This document shows positions 46,781 to 56,940 of a stretch of DNA of 64,000 nucleotides, piece by piece; position 1 is the first letter of the stretch, and each line of letters starts with the position of its first letter. The translations under genes were made by a program, and so were the position numbers. Below the pieces are notes generated by a model that was given only the letters and a program-made list of their open reading frames with translations, ran no database searches and was not told the DNA's origin. Location of the stretch: contig JBAMJV010007415.1 of assembly GCA_037951105.1 (NCBI GenBank), positions 1 to 64,000 of the forward strand. The letters run 5' to 3'. The DNA comes from Echinarachnius parma (Eukaryota; Echinodermata; Echinoidea; Clypeasteroida; Echinarachniidae).

Positions 46781-46987
46781 GTTTGTATGCTTAAACGAAG
46801 TAAAGTCACTGTATAGTAACCACACAACACTTGACAGCGTCACACGGGAAAGTTCGGGGAGGCGTGATAGAATCCGTACCTTGTGTCTGAATTGTATTTC
46901 GCGCCAAGATCTGCACTGAATTGTATTCGAAATAATGGTGTGCCGGGAGCTTGACGGAATACGCGTGCTCACTCGACGATGGTCATG

Positions 46988-47032
<45 letters not shown>

Positions 47033-47042
47033 CACACGCACG

Positions 47043-47074
<32 letters not shown>
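46988..47074. repeat. (AC)n microsatellite at the 5' edge of the LINE
   Basis: About 87 bp of CA units with occasional CG interruptions, directly flanking the LINE. Confidence 0.95.
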
Positions 47075-47077
<3 letters not shown>

Positions 47078-47128
47078 AGTTCCCCAATAGTTATGTTTCC
47101 AAATTACATTTGTCTGAATTGCATACTA

Positions 47129-47165
47129 ACAATCATTATGATTATTATTATCACTACTACTACTT

Positions 47166-47240
<75 letters not shown>

Positions 47241-47262
47241 ATAATAATAATAATAATAACAA
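47129..47262. repeat. (TAC)n then (AAT)n microsatellite
   Basis: Over 30 near-perfect TAC units followed by about six AAT units. It ends at the left edge of the following palindrome. Confidence 0.95.
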
Positions 47263-47266
47263 TGAT

Positions 47267-48462
47267 ATTATGTGTAGTGATTATGCAATTGGGGCGATTG
47301 CAGTCGCCCACGGAATAGGGGGAGGCAGGAAGTGAAATGTCGCAAAATGGCTCAATGCATTTACTTTACGAGTGCATGACTGTGCTGACAATTTTTGTAA
47401 AAGTTCACTTTCTATTGAATACTGCCACCCTTTCCATTCATCAAAATCATTGGAATTTTATACCATTTTAATGGAAATGATCTCTTCATTACGATGGCAT
47501 ATTAATCGTAAGGATTATGCAAATGGGGTGTGTGCAGTGAACCAGAATATGGAGATGGGTCGAGTGTGAAATCAAACAAAAAGATATGGAGTTGACACAA
47601 AATCAGAGCGTTGCATTTTTGTCGAGCTTTTGGGAGGATTTTTTAGCATTTTAAATGAAATATTCATGATTCAAATTTATATCAACGGAAAGCCCAACAA
47701 CTCTTCTGTATGAAAATGTGAAATTTATAATGATTTTTGTAAAGGGCGGCTGCAGGGAGATGAATGTGATGAGCCTCAAAAGTGACCCATTTCAAAACGC
47801 TCTGATTTCAAGGCACAACTGAGTCACTATTCATGCGTTTTCAATTGAATTCTTCTCATTCATGGCCAACTCATTCAAGTCGTATTGCATCCTCCACACA
47901 ATGGTACAAGATACCGACAACAAATCAGAACGTTTTGAAATGGGTCACTTTTGAGACTCCCCCACATTCATCTCCCTGCAGCCGCCCTTTACAAAAATCA
48001 TTATAAATTTCACATTTTCATACAGAAGAGTTGTTGGGCATTCCGTTGATATAAATGTGAATCATGAATATTTCATTTGAAATGCTAAAAATTCCTCCCA
48101 AAAGCTCGAAAAAAATGCAACGCTCTGATTTTTTATTAACTTCATATTTTTTATCTGATTTCACACTCGACCCATCTCCATATTCCGGTTTGCTGCGCAC
48201 AACCCATTTGCCTAATCATTACGATCAATATGCCATCGTAATGAAAAGATAATTTCCATTAAAATAGTATCAAATTCCAATGATTTTGATGAATGGAAAG
48301 GGTGGCAGTATTCAATAGAAAGTGAACTTTCAAAAACTGGTCAGCACAGTCATGCACTCGTAAATTAAATGCATTGAGCTATTTTGCGACATTTCATTTC
48401 CTGCCTCCCCCTATTCTCTGGGCTACTGCAATCGCCCCAATTGCATAATCATTACACATAAT
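47267..48462. mobile_element. 1.2-kb palindromic (foldback) element, arms about 540 bp
   Basis: The left arm starts 'attatgtgtagtgattatgc' and the right arm ends with the complement, 'gcataatcattacacataat'. The arms stay aligned for about 540 bp with few differences and converge on 'gtgacccatttcaaaacg' and its complement. A loop of about 110 bp spans roughly 47,812-47,925. No protein is encoded. The left edge abuts a (TAC)/(AAT) microsatellite. Confidence 0.88.
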
Positions 48463-48587
48463 GCACCGTTTGAAAGGTATATAATGAGGCTTTATTGTGA
48501 CACCAATTTCCAATATGCTTATTAAAAAATACGAGAGATATGATCGATCAAACTTGAGTTTCCGAACTTTTTTTGAGGGGTTTAGTT

Positions 48588-49217
48588 GAAGGTGGTTGAA
48601 CGTACCGGCATCCGTACCGTTAAATATTTGTCCGTGATGTTATTTTGGTATTAACTCGGGGGAGCCGTGATATTCAATATGAGTTTTAACATGTTCAAAA
48701 GAGAGGTACGTTAAAGACATACGTGATGCTAACGTACTAAATCGAAATCTTACGTAGTCTGGCATCAGCAATCTTGGTCCAGACATATTTCATCCAAAAA
48801 AAGACACATTTCACAGAACAGTTATGTTTGAAAAACAAGCGCACAATGACCGTACCACACCACCGGCTCGCCGTTTTATTCCTATTGTTGATATTTACCG
48901 TAGTTTTACGGTCTTTAGCGTAGTCCAGCGTAGTGGCTATCGCAGTCTACCATACTCAATCGTAGTCAGACGTATACCACTCCGTACCTGTCCGTGAACA
49001 AGCTGTACCTATATTAGCGTAGTCTAGCGTAGTTTATTGTACCTACACGTACTTATCCGTACCCTTCTGTGGCCAGCCATCGTATCTTAACGTAGTTTCA
49101 TGTAGTTCCACGCAGTTTAACCTAGTTTAACGTACTTACACAACGTATGACCCACATTAAATTACCCTACGGATCACTACGTCCACTATCGTAAAATGTA
49201 ATGTGACCGGCCCTTAA
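48588..49217. mobile_element. ACGTA-type foldback element, copy D (left end missing)
   Basis: Homology begins inside the element ('gttgaacgtaccggcatccg') and continues to the right TIR 'tgtgaccggccc' followed by TTAA (49,214-49,217). Confidence 0.82.
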
Positions 49218-49283
49218 AAGTTATAAAACACGTTTAGAGATTTGTTGTACGAGTTAACACAACAACCTGTCTTGTGTAATCAT

Positions 49284-51053
49284 TTAAGGGCCGGTCATAC
49301 TTGCGGTAGTGGACGTAGTTGAACGTAGTGGTGGCTAACGTTGTTGATAGAAATTAAACGAAGTTGAAGGTAGTTGAACGTACTAGCATCCGTATCGTAC
49401 GGTAGTTGTCTGTGATGCTAACTTGGTATTAACTCGGGGGAGCCATGATCTTCGATTTAATTGTAGAACATGTTCAAAAGAGCGGTACATTAAAGGCATC
49501 CGTACTAAACCGACGTTTAACGTAGTCGAACGTAGTCTAACGAAGTCTGGCGTAGTCTAACGCAGCGTTTCTCAACCGGTGGGCCGCGAAGCTCTCTCAA
49601 GTGGGCCGCGAGTTCGGCCAAAATGAAATTTTAACAATTCTGTGGTAGCTAGTCCACGTCCTGGCTGATTTTATTCGATGTGCAATAAGAATTTGCTTCA
49701 TGTCAAGTCAAATTTCCTTCCCAAGTATGCACCAGATAGCATGATTTCAAGTTAAATCAGAATGCAAAATCCCCCTTACCGTGCACGGGCGGACACCAAC
49801 CTACGATCACACCTTCCCATCACCCTTCCCCCTCTCGGTAATTGTTTCGCTCCCTCGAGAATCGGTCTTGTCTACGTCTAGAATACAATATTCATGTCAT
49901 AAATAGTGTGGCTTTTAATGCAATGTTTGAACTGTATAATGTCACTTTGCGAATATTTTTGGGGGTGCATATTTGACGCGTTTACCTACATTATAGTACA
50001 TGTTGCCAAGTCAGAATTTCCTATCTAGGTATGCACCAGATTGCACAGTTTCAAGTCCAAAAATGCAAAAGCTCCCTACCGTAGGAGGGGGACACCCCCT
50101 CCCACACCCTCCCCCTCCCCCCGCTCAGTCGCTTTGCTCCTTCGCAACATGCGGTGGTGATGCGGATTTTGATTTAGCACCCCCCCCCCCAAAAAAAAAA
50201 GAAAAAAAAAAAAAAAAAAAAAAGAAAAGTTTTTGCTCATTACGCCACTGACTCTGAATGCCACTTTGCGTGTGAACCTGTCCCCCATCACTAAACCACG
50301 ACTTGATTTTCTTATTTCCCATAAGCAACCTTAAGTGTCCCATTGAAGGTATGTAGAAAGTTTTTTTGCATTGCAACTGACAAATAGATACCACACAGTT
50401 TTCTTATTGTTATTTTATTGTCATTTTTTTCATTTTTCCAAATATGTACTTGTAAGGTGGGCCTCCAAAAATGTGTAGGAGCCAAAGCGGGCCTCGGGTT
50501 AAGAAAGGTTGAGAAACGCTGGTCTAACGTACTTCATTACGTACTTAAATGTACTCTAGCGTACTATAACGTACTTTACCATGCACAAAACCAGCATCGA
50601 TAGTCTTGATCCAGACATATTTAATACAAAAAAATAAGACAAATTTCAAAGACCTGCTATGTTGGAAAAACAAGCGCCATGGCCGTACTACACCACCGGT
50701 TGGGTGTTATACTCCGTGCGGAGTTTCTATTTACCGTAGTTTGACGTTCTTTAGCGTAGTCCAGCGTAGTAGCTACCGCAGTCTCTCGTACTCAAGCGTA
50801 GTCAGACGTACCACTCCGTACCTGTCCGTGAGCAAGCTGTACCCACATAAGCGTAGTCTAGCGTAGTTGAATGTACTAAACGTACTTATCCTTACCCTTC
50901 CGTGGCCAACCACCGTACCTTAACGTAATTCAACGTAGTTCCACGTTGTTCAACGTAGTTTAACCTAGTTTAACGTACTTACACCACGTCTGAACCACAT
51001 TAAATTACCCTAAGGATCACTACGTCCATAACCGCAAGTTTGACCGGCCCTTT
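49284..51053. mobile_element. ACGTA-type foldback element, copy E (with nested hAT MITE)
   Basis: TTAA at 49,284-49,287 then 'gggccggtcatacttgcggt'. The right end is 'gcaagtttgaccggccc'. It is interrupted by a 959-bp element at 49,563-50,521. Without that insert it is about 800 bp, like copy B. Confidence 0.88.
49563..50521. mobile_element. hAT-type non-autonomous element with 8-bp target duplication
   Basis: Terminal inverted repeats 'cagcgtttctcaacc' and 'ggttgagaaacgctg'. Flanked on both sides by GTCTAACG (49,555-49,562 and 50,522-50,529). 8-bp duplication and CAG-type ends are hallmarks of hAT transposons. The interior holds two diverged copies of a segment with 'gcaccaga', 'atgcaaaa' and 'taccgt' (about 49,695-49,860 and 50,000-50,135), a C/A homopolymer at 50,180-50,222, and no transposase. 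Confidence 0.93.
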
Positions 51054-51395
51054 AGACACACAACAAACGCAATGGTCTATATATAGCCCAACAAGTCTCA
51101 CCAACACGCATCTGCTCAATGGAAATGTAAGAATGCAGTGCACTAAAAAATGGTGCAAAATTAATCCTGTTTTCGTAGTGTTTGTCAAGGCCAGCATTCG
51201 GAGCTTGTCTACAGTTAAATGTTTAGGGAGACCTATATGTTTAGTGGCGAGCAGGAGCCACATATAAGAGGAAGACCCCTATAGTAGGCTTGTTAAGAAG
51301 TCCGTTACTGCATTTTGGGGTACAATTAGTTTACTAAGTACACATATTCCATCCTTAGATCAAAAGAAGAAAATTCATCCAAAGAGACACATTGG
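50586..51395. repeat. Arm 1 of an approximately 0.8-kb inverted duplication
   Basis: This covers the right half of foldback copy E plus about 340 bp of flanking DNA. The reverse complement reappears at 55,180-55,990 almost unchanged; translated frames across the flanking part are identical over 75 and 87 residues. The flank is not protein-coding as far as I can tell. Confidence 0.85.
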
Positions 51396-51957
51396 GTAAT
51401 TTCAAGTATGGTGTTGAGGTTAGTGTTAGTGTTGAGGAGGAAAGATTGCCTCTTATTTGAGCCATGCAGATTAAGAGGAGGGCACGAACTTTCCGAAAAC
51501 GGTCATACCAAATCGCTACCAAACCCTAATATCGATCAGGAACGATAGTGTAAGTCAATACCAGACAAATATTACCAGAACCCCTTTAAAATGGTGACGA
51601 TAACTTTCACATGCTTATGAATTATAGAGCAAATCGTAATAAAGACTTACCACATGCATGCATTGAATACCATAATTAGAACAAAATATTCAAACCATTC
51701 ACTTGATCGATGTTAGTCGATATTCCCTATTTTTCGTGGAATTCGTAACTAAACTCGCAAGATATGTGTGTGACTCTCTTTAAAAAATAGAATGCCCGCC
51801 GCGCGCAGAGACACATCGCTAGCGCTAGCGGTTTGCATAGCCGACGATGAAGGCATAACTCGCAGTGGCAGCACGGTATAAGTTCCGAGTAAATACCGAT
51901 AGTACGTGACATGTTATATACATGTAGTTTGATTAAATCTCTCACGTGATCATTAGG
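51396..51957. other. Non-coding region
   Basis: Begins with half of the 'tttcaagtatggtgtt' hairpin family seen at 53,284-53,727. No gene is recognised. Confidence 0.4.
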
Positions 51958-52061
51958 GATTCTGTGGCGGAGTGGCTAAGGCCGGTCGATCGCACGTGTA
52001 TCACGTAATAAATTAATTGTTAGAAGTAGGTTCGATTCCCCGATGCCGTAACCTTTTTTTT
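51958..52061 (+). other. tRNA-like pseudogene or SINE head with pol III boxes
   Basis: 'tgtggcggagtggctaaggc' (51,963-51,982) is an excellent tRNA A box of Ser/Leu type. 'ggttcgattcc' (52,029-52,039) is a perfect B box. A T run terminator follows at 52,053. A 3-bp D stem can be drawn, but the acceptor and anticodon stems do not pair. I therefore call it a decayed tRNA or tRNA-derived SINE head. Confidence 0.5.
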
Positions 52062-52479
52062 TCTTTGCCATTATTAAAAACAAATCTTGTAGAGCTTTGA
52101 ACTCAATTATAAGTTTGTATAAAATGTCAAAGATGTACAAACAATTGCCAGTGTATAAAATACGTACATGGTCCTCTAGAGGAGTGTAGGGGGGGGGGCA
52201 CAAATAATCATCATGAATCACGATGTTTCAAATATAAACTGATGACAACAAGATTCTGATCTTTCTTATTCTCAACATCGAACTGAAAAGGTGTAAACTA
52301 AATATGTTGAAAGTAGCAGTCATTCATAGGCTTTTTTAAAACATGGGAGCTAAAACGTATAATTATTTAGAAAAACATTCTGGTTTCGAAAATAAGCTGC
52401 CTGAAAAGTGGGTAACAATTTTGCAAGAATCACAGGAATTAACCACCTCTGTATGATATTGTACATGTGACTCGACAAG
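52062..52479. other. Non-coding region
   Basis: No gene or repeat boundary recognised apart from a short G run at 52,191. Confidence 0.35.
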
Positions 52480-53030
52480 GCTGGGGGCCATTATCCCCCC
52501 CCCCCCCCCCCCCCCGTCCGATATTTGTTTTATTGCTCCAAACCGTAAAGCTCGGACCTACCGTTACTAAATCACGTTACGAAATCTCGAAAAACGCTCA
52601 ATTTCGTGATGTGTGTACAAAACAACTGGAAATATAAGTTTTCGTTCAAAATAGATACATCGTTGGTTTGGTCTGGTTTACATTTGAAGTGTTTGTTTTG
52701 GTGTTCAAATAGTTAAATTATAGTTAGAAATGAAACAAATAATACAAATACAGAAGTATAAAAACAAAGAAATAATTATGTACATAAAATAATTCATTAT
52801 AAAAACAATACAACACATAAGGAAGAAACTAGCTATTCCAATTTGTTTTGATGAATTATTATTCTATTCCAAATGGTCTAAATAATTTATGTAGTGAAAA
52901 ATGTGAATATCAGATGTATGGGTAAAAATATGAATTGTATGACCTTATTTGCGTAAATTACTACAGATATTCAAATTAATACATTTTCATTGTTTTTCAT
53001 AAACTTCAGTTAAGTAAAATTTCACAAATT
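52480..53030. mobile_element. TTAA MITE family 1, decayed copy without clear ends
   Basis: The order of landmarks matches the full copy at 54,165: G-run/'cattat'/C-run (52,482-52,515), 'attgctccaaa', 'cggacctaccgttac', 'tcaatttcgtgatgtgtgta', 'aaataatacaaata', 'gaattgtatgacc'. Substitutions and deletions are more numerous than in the other copies, so it is older. Confidence 0.7.
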
Positions 53031-53283
53031 ATCTAGGTCGATACCCTTTTTACATGCTTAGACAAACGAAAAAACCACCATTTCAGTTCAGAGTTGTGAT
53101 TTTAATGCCCACCTTAACAGTAACACTAACACCAACTCGATCTGAACTTGAAATGACTTTAATTTCGATACCTATGGAAGTTGTTATCTCTATGGAGTTG
53201 TGCGTATACATGCTCAACACTAACACTACTGGGCAGATTAGCAGACGTGGCATTGCCGGAATTACGAGGTCAAACCTCTAACA

Positions 53284-53727
53284 TCAACTCATTTCAAGTA
53301 CGGTGTTAAGGCTGCAGTTAGTGTTTAATAAACACTAACACTAGCTCAACACCATTTACGATAGTATATTGCCATATCAATAAAGACCGCCTGTCGGAAA
53401 CGGAAGTTTGTACAACGGTGAAATCAGAGGTCATCATGTTTACACCATCCTAACACTAAGTCATTTCAAGTATGGTGTTTAAGCCCGATTTAGTGTTTAA
53501 TAAACACTAAAACCAGCTTTAAACACCATACTTGAAATCACCCATTGGCCCGTATTCACAAATGAGTTTTGTCCCGTCCATGGTCTAAACCCCGGTTTAA
53601 ATCTATGGAATGACATTGGGTGATTTCAAGTATGGTGTTTAAGGCCGGTGTTAGTGTTTATTACACACAAACACCAGTTTGATAAACACTAACACCAGCC
53701 CTAAACACCATACTTGAAATCAACCAT
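53284..53727. repeat. Cluster of three related hairpins
   Basis: Hairpins at about 53,290-53,356, 53,462-53,545 and 53,608-53,727 share arms of 'tttcaagtatggtgtt' and a centre near 'gtgtttaataaacac'. Between the last two lies a half copy of the 'ggcccgtattcacaaa' MITE. A half hairpin also occurs at 51,395-51,445. Confidence 0.75.
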
Positions 53728-53737
53728 TGTAAACTGA

Positions 53738-54164
53738 GTGTCTCTTTGGATGAATGTTCTTCTTTTGATCCAATGAATATGATCTGTGAAATATTTCAAT
53801 AATACACCATTTGTATGGATAACCCATTCCAATGAATACATTTGCATAACATATGGAAATTAGGTATAATGTCCGTGTCTCTTTGGATAAATTGTCTTCT
53901 TTTGATCCAAGGAATATGTTCTCTCCAATATCTTGATAACAATACCATTGTCATAGATGTCCTATTCCCATTAATACATGTGCATGAAATAGGGAAATTA
54001 GGCCTAATTTGCATATAAACAGAGTGTCTCTTTTAATGAATTTTCTTCTTTTGATCCAAGGGATATGTTCTCTTTCAAATATGTAAATAAAAACACGATT
54101 TTCATGGAATATGCAACTTTCATGAATCAATTTGCATAAATTATGGATATTGGGGCTAATTTGC
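53738..54164. repeat. Tandem repeat, three units of about 140 bp
   Basis: Units start at 53,738, 53,875 and 54,024 with 'gtgtctctttggatgaat' or a variant, followed by 'cttcttttgatccaa', a 'catgga'-type stretch, 'tttgcataa' and 'ggaaattaggcctaattt'. Single unit starts occur at 51,350-51,395 (inverted), 55,184 and 56,028. Confidence 0.75.
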
Positions 54165-54950
54165 TTAACCCTAATAGGGCCGGGGGGGGGGGGGGGGGGG
54201 GCATAATGCCCCCCCCCCCCCCCTCCTCCGCGATTTTTTGTATTGGTCCAAAACGCTGTACGATGACGCGCCGCAGCTTGGAGGCTTTTTTCTTTCGGGT
54301 CTTGCGCACATTTTAAAATCTCGAAAATCGGACCTACCGTTACAAAGTCACGTGACCTTTTGTCTATGCATGTCAGCACGAAAATCGCTCAATTTCGTGA
54401 TTTGTGTACAAATCATATGGAAATATCAATTTTCGTAAAATGAGGTGTATCATTAGTTATTTGGTGTTGTTTACATGTTATATGTTGGTTTGGGGATTCA
54501 AAATAGGTAAATTATCGTTAGAAATAAAATAAACAACAAAAACAATAAAATACATAAGTTTAAAAAAACAAAGAAATACATAAGAAATTAACAAACAAAT
54601 ATAAAATATAAGGAAGAACCGGGCTCTTCCAAATCGTTTTGTCGTATAATCATTACAAATGCTCTAATGCATATATGTAGTGAAAACCAGAGTCTAATTT
54701 GAAGAATATATGATTTATGGGTAAAAATATGAATTTCATGACTTATTTGCATAAATTACCATAAATATGCAAATTAATGAATTTTTCAAAATTTTTAAAA
54801 ATTACCATTGTATTTTATACACTTCACTTATCATGCGTGCACAATTTTACGGCGATTGGCCGCTCCGCGGCCGAGATCTTAGGGGGGAGGGCCCCCCCCC
54901 CCCCCCCGGCCTGCTGAAGACCTCAAATAGCACGGCCCTTTTAGGGTTAA
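54165..54950. mobile_element. TTAA MITE family 1, complete 786-bp copy
   Basis: TTAA at 54,165-54,168 and 54,947-54,950. Ends 'ccctaatagggccgggg' and 'cacggcccttttaggg'. A long G-run/'cataatg'/C-run palindrome follows the left end (54,181-54,223). It serves as the reference copy for 6265, 30,896, 36,788, 52,480 and 56,070. No protein is encoded. Confidence 0.92.
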
Positions 54951-54957
54951 ATACAGA

Positions 54958-55179
54958 GGCCCGTATTCACAAAGGGGGTTTGTACAGTCCAAGGTCTAAA
55001 CCCCGGTTTACATCTATGGAATGCCAATTGTAAACTGATGGAGAGAAAATGTGTACCATCAACATTGTTAACAAGTAAGGAATTTACATTCTCTCTCCAT
55101 CAGTTTACAATGGCATTCCATAGATGTAAACCGGGGTTTAGACCATGGACTGTACAAACCTCCTTTGTGAATACGGGCC
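54958..55179. mobile_element. 222-bp palindromic MITE with GGCCCGTATTCAC ends
   Basis: 'ggcccgtattcacaaag' at the left pairs with 'ctttgtgaatacgggcc' at the right. Inner arms 'taaaccccggtttacatcta' and 'tagatgtaaaccggggttta', and 'gtaaactgatggaga' and 'tctccatcagtttac', also pair, leaving a loop of about 40 bp. Confidence 0.9.
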
Positions 55180-55990
55180 AATGTGTCTCTTTGGATGAAT
55201 TTTCTTCTTTTGATCTAAGGATCGAATATGTGGACTTAGTAAACTAATTGTACCCCAAAATGCAGTAACGGACTTCTTAACAAGCCTACTATAGGGGTCT
55301 TCCTCTTATATGTGGCTCCTGCTCGCCACTAAACATATAGGTCTCCCTAAACATTTAACTGTAGACAAGCTCCGAATGCTGGCCTTGACAAACACTACGA
55401 AAACAGGATTAATTTTGCACCATTTTTTAGTGCACTGCATTCTTACATTTCCATTGAGCAGATGCGTGTTGGTGAGACTTGTTGGGCTATATATAGACCA
55501 TTGCGTTTGTTGTGTGTCTAAAGGGCCGGTCAAACTTGCGGTTATGGACGTAGTGATCCTTAGGGTAATTTAATGTGGGTCAGACGTGGTGTAATTACGT
55601 TAAACTAGGTTAAACTAAGTTGAACAACGTGAAACTACGTTGAATTACGTTAAGGTACGGTGGTTGGCCACGGAAGGGTAAGGATAAGTACGTTTAAGTA
55701 CATTAAACTACGCTAGACTCCGCTAATATAATTACAGCTTGTTCACGGACAGGTACGGAGTGGTACGCCTGACTACGCTTGAGTACGAGAGACTGCGGTA
55801 GCTACTACGCTGGACTACGCTAAAGAACGTCAACCTACGGTAAATAGCAACTCCGCACGGAGTATAACACCCAACCGGTGGTGTAGTACGGCTATGGCGC
55901 TTGTTTTTCAAACATAGCAGGTCTTTGAAATTTGTGTTATTTTTTTGTATTAAACATGTCTGGATCAAGACTATCGATGCTGGTTTAACC
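55180..55990. repeat. Arm 2 of the inverted duplication, including foldback copy F
   Basis: Reverse complement of 50,586-51,395. From about 55,519 it carries the right half of an ACGTA-type foldback element in minus orientation ('aagggccggtcaaacttgcg'). It breaks off at 55,986 in telomere-like repeats. Confidence 0.85.
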
Positions 55991-56006
55991 CTAACCCTAA
56001 CCCTTA
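55986..56006. repeat. Short interstitial telomere-like repeat (TAACCC)3
   Basis: Three tandem copies of TAACCC, the complement of the metazoan TTAGGG repeat, exactly where the inverted arm stops matching. Confidence 0.8.
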
Positions 56007-56069
56007 TGGATACATTTTTTTTTTTTTGATGAATTTTACTCTTTTGATTCAAGGAATATGTATGCCAAG

Positions 56070-56606
56070 TTAACCCTTAAAAGGCCGGGGGCATTATGCC
56101 CCCCCCCCCCCCACCCCTAAGATCTCGGCTGCGGAGCGGCCGAACGCCATGAAAATGTGGAAGAGCCAGGTTATTCCTTATGTTTTCTATTGTTTTGATA
56201 ATTTATTATGTATTTCTTGTTTTCACTTATGTATTGTATTGATTTTGTTGTTTATTTTATTTCTAACTACAATTTAACTATTTTGAACCCCAAAACCAAC
56301 ATATAAAATGTAAACAACACCAACTAACCATTGATATGCCTCATTTTACGAACATTGATATTTCCATATGTTTTGTCCACGAATCATGAAATTGAGCGAT
56401 TTTCGGGCTGACATGCATTGACAATATGTCTAGTGACTTTGTAATGGTAGGTCCGTTTTTCAAAATGTTTGTTTTAAAATGTGCGCAAGAAAAAAGTCAA
56501 TAAGCAGAGCCGCGTCATCTTACAGCGTTTCGGAGCAATAGCAAAAATGGCGGAGGGGAGGGGGCGGAGCATTATGCATCCCCTCCCCCGGCCTTATTTG
56601 GATTAA
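56070..56606. mobile_element. TTAA MITE family 1, internally deleted 537-bp copy
   Basis: TTAA at 56,070-56,073 and 56,603-56,606. Ends 'cccttaaaaggccggggg' and 'ccccggccttatttgga'. The palindrome 'gggggcattatgccccc' is near the left end. About 250 bp of the left interior seen in the full copy is missing. Confidence 0.88.
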
Positions 56607-56940
56607 GCCTTTGTGCCCCAAATTGCAGTGAACACCTATATTTTGGGGTCTTAACAATATGGTGACTCTTCATGTTCATGAGTTCAGGTATAGGTTTCTC
56701 TAAGATGCACCACACTCCTATCGGCTGCTGGTCAATAAAGATAATTTTAATCTATAACACGGAACAGATCATATGCGCAAGTGTTTCGATATGAGGTCTA
56801 GCAATCCAGATTCGTTTCACCGAATGGCCTTTTGCCCAGTATTACAACTATGTGTATTGATATTATTGTTTGCAGATTCCAATAGAAAAAAAAATAAAAT
56901 CCTGCAATTTTACGACATATCTTGTTATTATCTTGTCCAG
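56607..56940. other. Putative intron DNA upstream of the second terminal exon
   Basis: Non-coding. It ends in 'ttattatcttgtccag', a good plus-strand splice acceptor at 56,939-56,940. Confidence 0.45.

Larger units (their letters stand above)
38460..46987 (-). mobile_element. L1/Tx1-like LINE inserted within an (AC)n microsatellite
   Basis: A minus-strand element runs from a 5' edge next to the (AC)n at 46,988 to a poly(A) tail (T run 38,460-38,474) next to the (AC)n at 38,442-38,459. It has an ORF1 with coiled coil and RNA-binding-like domain, a long middle segment, and an ORF2 with endonuclease, RT and C-terminal Cys/His motif. About 400 bp of 3' untranslated region includes a C-run. Both ORFs carry frameshifts or stops, so this copy is dead but apparently near full length. 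Confidence 0.85.

Noticed and set aside
51000..51267. 87- and 75-codon frames repeated identically at 55,306-55,573
   Set aside because: Identity reflects a recent inverted DNA duplication. Both strands are equally open, with no codon bias or motif.
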